From: CAYOBW01 sp964402115
GTDB taxonomy: Bacteria > Verrucomicrobiota > Kiritimatiellia > UBA8416 > CAYOBW01
Reading direction: 5' to 3'
DNA: 9,331 nucleotides
Assembly: GCA_964402115.1 (NCBI GenBank)
Contig: CAYOBW010000293.1
Span: 1 to 9,331, forward strand
The notes below the pieces were generated by a model. The model saw nothing but the letters and a program-made list of their open reading frames with translations. It was not told the origin of the DNA and did not search any database. Positions 1 to 6,518 of the stretch are shown in pieces (positions within the stretch are counted from its first letter, which is position 1; each line of letters begins with the position of its first letter). Position numbers and translations under genes: made by a program.

Positions 1-45
1 GCGAGCGCCGCGGCGGGTGCGGCGGACGACAAGCGGCAGCAGTAA
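1..45 (+). CDS. C-terminal end of upstream gene, probably RND periplasmic adaptor (partial)
   Basis: The first 15 codons of the window are open in frame 1 and end in TAA at 43-45, encoding an Ala-rich tail with a charged, polar end (ADDKRQQ). The gap to the pump gene is only 30 bp, on the same strand. In RND systems the periplasmic adaptor (membrane fusion protein) gene usually lies directly upstream of the pump gene, and such adaptors often end in a low-complexity Ala/Lys/Gln tail. The adaptor identity is therefore inferred from context. The 14 visible residues carry no diagnostic motif. Confidence 0.5.
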   Translation, partial: ASAAAGAADDKRQQ

Positions 46-75
46 ACGCGCCGGCAAGCGGCGACGGAGTCTATC

Positions 76-3000
76 GTGACCTTCTCGGAACTGTTCATTC
101 GGCGGCCGATTCTGACGAGCCTCTCGACCTTGGTGCTGGTGGTGTTCGGGGTCTGGGCCTACTTCCGGCTGCCCGTCAACAGCCTGCCCACGGTGGACTA
201 CCCCGTGGTCCAGGTGACCGTTGTCTACCCGGGGGCGACGCCGGCGACCATGGCCAGCGCCGTGGCCACCCCCCTGGAAAACGAGTTCACGCAGATCAAC
301 GGCCTGCAGGGCATGATCTCCGACAACAAGGAGGGGATCACCACCATCACGCTGACGTTCGTTCTGAGCCGCAGCGTGGATCTGGTGGCGCCGGACGTGC
401 AGGCCGCGATCAGCCGGGCGCAGAACAACCTGCCGAAGGATCTTCCCAATCCGCCCACGTACCAGAAGTTCAACCCGTCCGATTCGCCGATCTACGTGCT
501 CATGCTGCACTCCGCCACGATGGCGCTCGGGGACCTGAACGACTACGCGTCGCACGTCGTGGCCAAGAAGCTGGGCATGCTCGAAGGTGTGGCCCGCGTG
601 CAGGTGTTCGGCGCCCAGCGGGCGGTGCGCGTGCAGGTGCTGCCCGACCGGCTGGCGGCCTGCCAGGTGGGTCTGGACGAGGTGGCGGCTGCGCTGAAGG
701 CGGGTTCGGTCAACATCCCCGGCGGCAGCCTCAACGGGCCGCTGCGGACGTTTTCCATCGAGCCGCAGGGCCAGCTCCGGACGGCCCGCGAGTACGGCGA
801 GCTGATCGTGGCCTACCGCCAGAACGCCCCCGTGCGGCTGAAGGACCTGGCGCGCTGCGTGGACGACGTCAACAAGGACCTCGTGGACCTGCATTACGTG
901 AAGACGGGGGAGCCGCTGCGCGACCGCTGCGTGGCCATGCTCGTCTTCCGCGTCAGCGGGGCCAACACGGTGGCCGTGTCGGAGCGGATCGCGCGGACGC
1001 TGGAAGCCGCGCGCCGCGAGCTGCCGCCGGCCATCGATATCGCGACGATGTTCAACGGTGCCGTGCCGATCCACGAGTCGCTGCGCGACGTGCAGATCAC
1101 GGTCCTGATCGCGCTGGTGCTGGTGGTGCTGGTGATCTTCGCCTTCCTGGGCCGCGTGCGCGAGACCATCGTGCCGGCGGTCGTGCTGCCCGTGTCGCTG
1201 CTGGGGACGCTGGTGCTGATGCACGTCTCGGGTTTCAGCCTCGACACGCTTTCGCTCATGGGCATCGTGCTGGCCGTGGGCTTCCTGGTGGACGACGGCA
1301 TTGTCGTGCTGGAGAACACCGTGCGGCACATGGAGGCCGGCATGCGGCCGATTCCGGCGGCCGTGCGCAGCATGCGGGAGATCACCTTCACCGTGATTTC
1401 AACCAGCGTGGCGCTGATCATCGTCTTCGCCCCGCTGGTGTTCATGAGCGGCGGCGTGGGGCGGAACCTGCGCGAGTTCGCCCTGACCGTCATCTACGCC
1501 ATCGTTGTGTCCACGGTGGTCGCGCTGACCCTGTCGCCCATGATGTGCGCCCGGATGATCCGGCACCACGCGGGCGAGAACCGGCTTCAGCGCTGGATCA
1601 CCGCCGCCGTGCAGGGCCTCGTGCAGGGCTACGGCCGCGTGCTGCGGTGGCAGTTGCGGCACAAGTGGACCGCCGTCATCCAGTGGCTGGTCTGCGTGCT
1701 GGGGACGGCCGCCGCGTTCATGGCGCTGCCCAAGACCTTCCTGCCGAAGGGGGACAGCAGTTTCATCCGCGGCGCCATGCTGATGCCGCTGGGCGCGTCC
1801 AGCGCGCAGATGCGGGCCTACCAGAGCAAGGTCGAGGCGCTGGTGCGCAGCGAGCCGGACGTGGCGCAGGCCGGCACCGTGACCGGCTTTCAGATCGGGG
1901 CCGACCAGAGCATGGGGTTCGTGTTCGTCCGGCTGAAGCCCCCGAACCAGCGCGCCTACCCGATCGATCATTACGTGCAGAAATTCACCGGCATGTTGAT
2001 GTCGCTGCCCGACGGGTTCACTTTTCTGCAGGCCATGCCCGTGCTGAAGATCAGCAGCGGCGCGGAAACCACGGCGTCGGGCAGCGATTACGCCTACCTG
2101 ATGCTGGGGCTGGATCGCGAGCAGGTGTACGCGGCGGCCCAGCAGATGGAAGGGGCGCTGCGCGGGCTGCCCGGCTTCTACGGGGTGCAGAACAACATCC
2201 GCCTGAACATGCCGCGCCTGAGCCTGACGCTGGACCGCGACCGGGCCTCGTCGCTCGGCATTTCGGCCCAGTGCATCGAGCAGGCGCTGGCGCTGGCGTA
2301 CGCGGGCGGCTACGTGACGCAGTTCACGACCGATAACGACCAGTACCAGGTGATTGCCGAGGTCGTGAAGGAGCGCCAGCGGCTGCCGGAGGACCTGGCG
2401 GCGCTTTACGTGCGTTCGGCCGCCACCGGTGTGCTCGTGCCCCTGCCTTCGCTGGCCCGCTGGAGCGAGGTGTCCGGGCCGCAGAACGTCCCGCACGCCC
2501 AGCAGCAGGAAGCCGCCACGCTCTCGTTCAGCCTGGCGCCGGGGATTCCGCTGGGCTTCGCGACGGCAGCCGTGGAGGCCCAGGCGGCGAAAATCATGCC
2601 GCCCGGCGTGACGGGCCTGTTCACGGGCGACGCGCTCGAGTTCAAACGGTCCATCGCCAGCCTGGGCTTGCTGCTGCTCGTCGCGATCTTCCTCAAGTAC
2701 ATCGTGCTCGGCATCCTGTACGAAAGCTACATCCACCCGTTCACCATCCTGACCACGCTGCCCGTGGCGACGGTCGGCGGGCTGGCGACGCTCCTGCTGG
2801 CGCGGAGCGAACTGTCGCTCTACGCCTACATCGGCCTTTTCGTGCTCATCGGGCTGATCACCAAGAACGGCATCCTGATGGTGGACTTCGCCCGGCAGCG
2901 CAAAGGCGAGGGGCTGAGCAGCTACGATGCCATCTACGACGCCTGCCTCGTGCGGTTCCGGCCGATCCTGATGACGGGGCTGTGCGCGATCTTCGGCACG

Positions 3001-3177
3001 CTCCCCATCGCCCTGGGCTACGGCGCGGACGCCTCCAGCCGCGTGCCGCTGGGTTTGGTCGTGGTCGGCGGCATGGTGTTCGCGCAGGTGGTGACCCTGT
3101 TCGTGACGCCGGGCATCTACCTCTACATGGACCAGCTGCAGACGCGCTGGTTCAAGCCGCGCACCGATCTCGAGTAG
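76..3177 (+). CDS. RND family multidrug efflux pump, inner-membrane permease (MdtB/MdtC-like)
   Basis: This is a proton-driven inner-membrane transporter of the HAE1/AcrB superfamily. It works as a trimer with a periplasmic adaptor and an outer-membrane channel to expel drugs or other amphiphiles. At 1033 residues it is full length. The N-terminus (MTFSELFIRRPI) leads into TM1 at about residues 12-31. The porter domain carries FNPSDSPI at 132-139. TM4 holds the proton-relay pair D406-D407 in GFLVDDGIVVLEN, and TM10 holds K930 in GLITKNGILMVDF, matching AcrB D407/D408/K940. TM2 starts near residue 340, TM7 near 530 and TM8 near 860, followed by the conserved YESYIHPF. This is the normal 12-helix, two-fold repeated layout. 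The closest family resemblance I recognise is MdtB/MdtC. The start is GTG at 76, with GGAG at 66-69 six bases upstream. It is probably co-transcribed with the gene ending at 45. Substrates cannot be read from the sequence. The product ends Leu-Glu-stop one base before the convergent neighbour's stop. Confidence 0.95.
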   Translation: MTFSELFIRRPILTSLSTLVLVVFGVWAYFRLPVNSLPTVDYPVVQVTVVYPGATPATMASAVATPLENEFTQINGLQGMISDNKEGITTITLTFVLSRSVDLVAPDVQAAISRAQNNLPKDLPNPPTYQKFNPSDSPIYVLMLHSATMALGDLNDYASHVVAKKLGMLEGVARVQVFGAQRAVRVQVLPDRLAACQVGLDEVAAALKAGSVNIPGGSLNGPLRTFSIEPQGQLRTAREYGELIVAYRQNAPVRLKDLARCVDDVNKDLVDLHYVKTGEPLRDRCVAMLVFRVSGANTVAVSERIARTLEAARRELPPAIDIATMFNGAVPIHESLRDVQITVLIALVLVVLVIFAFLGRVRETIVPAVVLPVSLLGTLVLMHVSGFSLDTLSLMGIVLAVGFLVDDGIVVLENTVRHMEAGMRPIPAAVRSMREITFTVISTSVALIIVFAPLVFMSGGVGRNLREFALTVIYAIVVSTVVALTLSPMMCARMIRHHAGENRLQRWITAAVQGLVQGYGRVLRWQLRHKWTAVIQWLVCVLGTAAAFMALPKTFLPKGDSSFIRGAMLMPLGASSAQMRAYQSKVEALVRSEPDVAQAGTVTGFQIGADQSMGFVFVRLKPPNQRAYPIDHYVQKFTGMLMSLPDGFTFLQAMPVLKISSGAETTASGSDYAYLMLGLDREQVYAAAQQMEGALRGLPGFYGVQNNIRLNMPRLSLTLDRDRASSLGISAQCIEQALALAYAGGYVTQFTTDNDQYQVIAEVVKERQRLPEDLAALYVRSAATGVLVPLPSLARWSEVSGPQNVPHAQQQEAATLSFSLAPGIPLGFATAAVEAQAAKIMPPGVTGLFTGDALEFKRSIASLGLLLLVAIFLKYIVLGILYESYIHPFTILTTLPVATVGGLATLLLARSELSLYAYIGLFVLIGLITKNGILMVDFARQRKGEGLSSYDAIYDACLVRFRPILMTGLCAIFGTLPIALGYGADASSRVPLGLVVVGGMVFAQVVTLFVTPGIYLYMDQLQTRWFKPRTDLE

Positions 3178-3178
3178 C

Positions 3179-4585
3179 CTACTCCAGCCCGCTCCAGCAG
3201 TGCGTGCACACCTGGTCGCGCGTAAGGCCGATCGCGGCCAGCAGGTCGTCGAGCCGCTGGTACTGCAGCGTGGTCAGGTGCAGGCGCTTGCGGATGCATT
3301 CCACCATCGCTCCATACGGGGCGGACCCCTCGTCGCTGTAAGCCGCGACGTTGCGGTTCTCGTCTCCCTCCAGCTCCTTGATGGCCTTGCGCGAGGCGAG
3401 GTCGAGGATGGAGCGCGAGCGCGAGAAGTTCAGGAACTTGCAGCCGTAGACCAGCGGGGGGCAGGCCGGGCGCATGTGGACCTCGCGGGCGCCGTAGCGG
3501 AACAGGCGCTGCACGATGTCCTGCAGCTGCGTGCCGCGCACGATCGAGTCCTCGCAGAAGACGATGCTGCGGCCGGCGATGAGCTCCCGGATGGGGATAA
3601 GCTTCATGCGCGCGACGAGATCGCGGACGCGCTGGTCGGGCGGCATGAAACTGCGGGGCCAGGTGGGCGTGTACTTGACGAACGGGCGGAGCAGGGGCAC
3701 GCGCGCCTCGACCGCGTAGCCGATGGCATGCGCCGTGCCGGAGTCGGGGATGCCGGCCGCACAGTCGGGCTTGACCGTGTCGCGGCGGGCCAGCGCGGCG
3801 CCGCAGCGGTTGCGCACCACCTCCGTGTTGATGCCCTCGTAGGTCGAGGACGGGTAGCCGTAGTAGACCCACAGGAAAGCGCAGATCTGCTGGCGCGGCC
3901 CCGGGGCCTGCTTCCGCTCGATGCCGTCCGGGGTGAGCAGGACGATCTCGCCGGGCCCGAGATCGCGCTCGTGCTGGTAGTCGAGGTTGGGGAAGGCCGA
4001 CGATTCCATGGTCACGGCCAGGGCGCCCGTGTCGGGGTTACGGCCGAGAATCACGGGGGTGCGGCCGAGCCGGTCGCGGGCCGCGTAGATGCCCTCGTCC
4101 GTGAGGAGCAGCAGGGAACACGAACCCTCGATGGCCGCCTGCGCCGCCGCAATGCCGGCCGTGAACGACTCCTCGGCGTTGATCAGCGTGGCCACCAGCT
4201 CCGTGGGATTGAGCTCGCTCCCGCTCATCTCCGCGAAGTGGGTGGCCCGGCGGCGGTAGGCTTTGCGCACCAGCTCGTCGAGGTTCCGGATGGTCCCGAC
4301 CGTGACAATGGCGTACGTGCCGAGGTGCGACCCGACGATGAGCGGCTGATCCTCGAAGTCGCTGATCACGCCGATGCCCTGCGTGCCGTTCAGCTGCGAG
4401 ATGTCGTTTTCGAATTTCGTGCGGAACTGGGAGTTGGAAATGTCGTGGATGAAACGCGTGATGACCCCGCCGTCGCGCACGGCCAGCCCGCCCCGGCGCG
4501 TGCCGAGGTGGGAGTGGTAGTCCGTGCCGTAGAACAGATCCGTCACGCAGGTTTTGCCCGAAATGACACCGAAGAAACCGCCCAT
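3179..4585 (-). CDS. PurF-like amidophosphoribosyltransferase lacking the glutaminase Cys nucleophile
   Basis: The 468-residue product has the two-domain layout of glutamine PRPP amidotransferase (first step of purine synthesis): an N-terminal Ntn-hydrolase-like domain at about 1-230 and a type I phosphoribosyltransferase domain at about 235-450. The PRPP-binding motif is clear (CEDSIVRGT, 344-352; family form VDDSIVRGT). So are PDSGTAHAIGYA at 280-291 and the loop KYTPTWPRSF at 304-313. The start is set by an AGGAGGT ribosome site at 4591-4599. It gives MGGFFGV, where normal PurF has MCGI with the catalytic Cys at residue 2. The 13 residues gained from the in-frame GTG at 4624 contain no Cys either. 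The glutamine-site motifs HNGNLTN and (T/S)D(S/T)E are also altered (VGTIRN, NPTEL). Four cysteines at 235, 382, 460 and 463 match the pattern of the 4Fe-4S ligands in Bacillus-type PurF. I recall a conserved MGGFFG subfamily annotated as amidophosphoribosyltransferase. It may use ammonia or do something else. It lies 105 bp downstream of malQ on the same strand. Confidence 0.85.
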   Translation of the reverse strand: MGGFFGVISGKTCVTDLFYGTDYHSHLGTRRGGLAVRDGGVITRFIHDISNSQFRTKFENDISQLNGTQGIGVISDFEDQPLIVGSHLGTYAIVTVGTIRNLDELVRKAYRRRATHFAEMSGSELNPTELVATLINAEESFTAGIAAAQAAIEGSCSLLLLTDEGIYAARDRLGRTPVILGRNPDTGALAVTMESSAFPNLDYQHERDLGPGEIVLLTPDGIERKQAPGPRQQICAFLWVYYGYPSSTYEGINTEVVRNRCGAALARRDTVKPDCAAGIPDSGTAHAIGYAVEARVPLLRPFVKYTPTWPRSFMPPDQRVRDLVARMKLIPIRELIAGRSIVFCEDSIVRGTQLQDIVQRLFRYGAREVHMRPACPPLVYGCKFLNFSRSRSILDLASRKAIKELEGDENRNVAAYSDEGSAPYGAMVECIRKRLHLTTLQYQRLDDLLAAIGLTRDQVCTHCWSGLE

Positions 4586-4690
4586 GGTGAACCTCCTCCG
4601 TATCGCCGTTGCGCCCCCGCCCACCGGGGTAAATCAGTGGGAGTCTTCTACCAGACGCCGCGCCCGTTCGTCGAGACTATCCCCAACAGA
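4586..4690. other. 105-bp spacer between malQ and the PurF-like gene
   Basis: The spacer separates two genes both read on the minus strand. Besides the ribosome site at 4591-4599, it contains a short GC-rich inverted repeat (4615-4619 with 4625-4629, five-base loop) without a T-run, so it does not look like an intrinsic terminator. There is also a nine-base direct repeat (agactatcc at 4674-4682 and 4688-4696). No convincing -35/-10 pair was found. Read-through from malQ is therefore possible, but the spacer is long enough to hold an unrecognised promoter. Confidence 0.5.
4591..4599 (-). promoter_or_regulatory. Strong Shine-Dalgarno site of the PurF-like gene
   Basis: On the minus strand this reads GGAGGAGGT, a near-perfect anti-16S match. 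It lies five bases upstream of the ATG at 4585. It decides the start: choosing the upstream in-frame GTG at 4624 would bury this site inside the coding region. It therefore confirms that the mature N-terminus is Met-Gly-Gly and that no Cys is exposed by Met removal. Confidence 0.8.
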
Positions 4691-6265
4691 CTATCCGAGG
4701 TCAGCCGCTTCGGGCACGGCCGGCTGCGGCACGGGCCACGGGGCGCGGCCCGTCTGCTCGGTCAGGTGCCGGAGCTGCTGCTGCAGGCCGCCCGTCAGCG
4801 ACTCGCCCGCGTAGCGCCACTCCCAGTTGCCCTCGCTCTCGCCCGGCAGGTTCATGCGCGCCTCGGAGCCGAGGCCGAGCACGTCCTGCAGCGGCACGAT
4901 CGCCGTGTCGGCCGCGGAGCGGAGCGCCTCGTCGATGAGGCGCCAGTGAATGTCGCTGCCATTCGTGCCAAAGTACTCGCGAATCGCCTGCCGCTCCTTG
5001 CGGATCGCGGCCGCGGTGCGCGTGCTGCCCCTGCCCGGCTTGCTCCGGAACCAGCCCACCGTCGTGTCGTTGTCGTGGGTGCCGGTGTAGACCACGCAGT
5101 TCTCCGGGACCGCCGCGGGGCGGAAGCCCTCGGCCTGCGGGTCGGGGCCGAACGCGAACTGGAGGATGCGCATGCCGGGGAAGGCGTACAGGTCGCGAAG
5201 GGCTTCCACCTCCTCGGTGATGACGCCGAGGTCCTCGGCGATGATGGGCAGCTGGCCGAGCTGCGCGAGCATCGCGTCGAACAGGTCGGCCCCCGGCCCC
5301 TCCGCCCAGCGGCCGTCCACGGCGGTGGCGGCGCCGGCCGGAATCTCCCAGTACGCCTGGAAGCCGCGGAAATGGTCGATGCGGACGATGTCGACCAGCT
5401 CCAGCACGCGGCGCACGCGCGCGGTCCACCAGGCAAAGCCGGAGTCGCGGTGCAGGTCCCAGCGGTAAAGCGGATTGCCCCAGAGTTGACCCGTGGCGCT
5501 GAAGTAATCGGGCGGCACCCCCGCCTGCACCGTGGGCCTGCCCCCGTCGTCGAGGTGGAACAGCGAGGGGTTGGCCCAGACGTCGGCGCTGTCGTGCGCG
5601 ACGAAAATCGGGATGTCGCCGATGATTTGCACACCGCGGGCGCGGCCGTGCTCGCGCAGTTGCCGCCACTGCCAGTCGAAGAGGAACTGGAGCACGCGCT
5701 GGGCGGCGATCTCGGGCGCGTAGCGCTCACGCGCCTCGGCCAGCGCCCGCTTCTGGCGGAGCGCCAGGGGGCGCGGCCAGTGGATCCAGGGCGCCAGGTT
5801 GTGGCCCTCCTTGAGGGCCTGGAAGAGCGCGTAGGACTCCAGCCACCCCGCTTCCCTGCTGCAGAAGGCGTCGAAGGCGTCGCGCAGCACCGGCGTGGCG
5901 CGCCGCTCGAAGTGGTCGCAGACCTCCCGCAGCACCCGGAACCGGGCCGGGATGGCGGCGCCGTAGTCCACGCGCTGCGCCGGCAGCAGGGGAAAGTCGG
6001 TCAGCCGTTCGCGCGGCAGGAGGCCCTCCTCGACCAGCGCGTCGAAGCTGATCAGCAGCGGGTTGCAGGCGAAGGTCGACGGGGACTGGTAGGGCGAGTT
6101 GCCGAAGCTCGTGGGGCCCAGCGGGAGCACCTGCCACAGGGTTTGCCCCATGCCGTGCAGGGTATCGACGAAGCGGCTGGCATCCGGCCCGATTTCGCCG
6201 ATGCCATAGGAGCCGGGCAGGGACGAGGGGTGCAGCAACACGCCGCTGCGGCGGGGAAATCTCAT
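4691..6265 (-). CDS. malQ: 4-alpha-glucanotransferase (amylomaltase, GH77)
   Basis: The enzyme transfers alpha-1,4-glucan segments between maltooligosaccharides, acting in the cytoplasm in maltose, starch or glycogen metabolism. The product is 524 residues, the usual length of the compact bacterial (Thermus-like) form, with no extra N-terminal starch-binding domains. The family start is textbook: RRSGVLLHPSSLPGSYGIG at 5-23, then SFGNSPYQSPSTFACNP at 53-69. The catalytic triad is visible: nucleophile D297 (RIDHFRG), acid/base E344 (IIAEDLG) and D398 (GTHDND). The 47-residue spacing between D297 and E344 equals that in Thermus amylomaltase. GDIPIFVAHDSADVWANP at 216-233 is also conserved. The ATG at 6265 has a weak ribosome site: GGAGG sits 10 bases upstream and AAAGGA lies almost against the ATG. 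A candidate promoter lies about 110 bp upstream. No other glycogen or maltose gene is in the window. Confidence 0.95.
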   Translation of the reverse strand: MRFPRRSGVLLHPSSLPGSYGIGEIGPDASRFVDTLHGMGQTLWQVLPLGPTSFGNSPYQSPSTFACNPLLISFDALVEEGLLPRERLTDFPLLPAQRVDYGAAIPARFRVLREVCDHFERRATPVLRDAFDAFCSREAGWLESYALFQALKEGHNLAPWIHWPRPLALRQKRALAEARERYAPEIAAQRVLQFLFDWQWRQLREHGRARGVQIIGDIPIFVAHDSADVWANPSLFHLDDGGRPTVQAGVPPDYFSATGQLWGNPLYRWDLHRDSGFAWWTARVRRVLELVDIVRIDHFRGFQAYWEIPAGAATAVDGRWAEGPGADLFDAMLAQLGQLPIIAEDLGVITEEVEALRDLYAFPGMRILQFAFGPDPQAEGFRPAAVPENCVVYTGTHDNDTTVGWFRSKPGRGSTRTAAAIRKERQAIREYFGTNGSDIHWRLIDEALRSAADTAIVPLQDVLGLGSEARMNLPGESEGNWEWRYAGESLTGGLQQQLRHLTEQTGRAPWPVPQPAVPEAADLG

Positions 6266-6518
6266 GTCCTTTCAGCCTCCCTCACCCGGGCGAGGCGCCT
6301 GCCGAACCTCCTTCGTCGGTCCCGCCAGAGGCCCAGGCGTCGCGCGTCAGTCACGCGTTCGATCCGGGTGCGGAAGATAGCAGCGCCCCCGGCGCGGTGT
6401 CCATCGGGAATGCGCTTCGGGAAAGCGCGGCTTGCCCTGTGCTTCGCGGCAGTGTACCGTGCGCGCCGCGTTCGTGGTTTGGCGCTGTCCGGCGAGCCCG
6501 GACCGTTTGGGGGGAGGC
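6266..6518. other. Divergent intergenic region between malQ and the histidine kinase gene
   Basis: This 253-bp stretch lies between two gene starts facing away from each other. It should contain the promoters of both. The only convincing element is the minus-strand promoter at 6374-6403. Towards the kinase gene I see only a poor match (TTGCCC at 6432 and TACCGT at 6455, spaced 17). No riboswitch or convincing regulator palindrome was recognised. The frame of the kinase stays open upstream through this region, but with codons unlike the gene itself. Confidence 0.55.
6374..6403 (-). promoter_or_regulatory. Candidate sigma70-type promoter for malQ
   Basis: On the minus strand, TGGACA (6403-6398; five of six matches to TTGACA) is followed after 18 bases by TATCTT (6379-6374; four of six matches to TATAAT). 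TG one base upstream of the -10 gives an extended -10. Transcription would start near 6366-6368, giving an untranslated leader of about 100 bases before the malQ ATG at 6265. This is a visual match in GC-rich DNA, where such matches are less frequent by chance. It has not been tested, and promoter consensus varies between phyla. Confidence 0.4.

Noticed and set aside
1399..2736. A 445-codon minus-strand open frame inside the RND pump gene.
   Set aside because: It has the same register artefact as above. The translation is His/Arg/Gln-rich and low in complexity, and the plus strand is an unambiguous transporter.
4586..4624. An upstream GTG start at 4624 for the PurF-like gene, which might provide a cleavable propeptide.
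   Set aside because: It would place the strong ribosome site at 4591-4599 inside the coding region. The added residues contain no Cys, so they would not restore the glutaminase.
4615..4629. A hairpin CCCCG-N5-CGGGG considered as a malQ terminator.
   Set aside because: The stem is short, has no T-run on the minus strand, and is easily formed by chance in such GC-rich sequence.
4674..4696. A direct repeat of agactatcc spaced 14 bases apart, considered as an operator or attachment site.
   Set aside because: There are only two nine-base copies. One overlaps the malQ stop codon, and no integrase or regulator gene is nearby.
6432..6518. A longer kinase N-terminus starting at TTG 6432.
   Set aside because: The extra 29 residues (Cys/Arg/Pro-rich) do not look like kinase sequence, and the start codon is weak. 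The ATG at 6519 begins the normal helical lead-in to the PAS domain.
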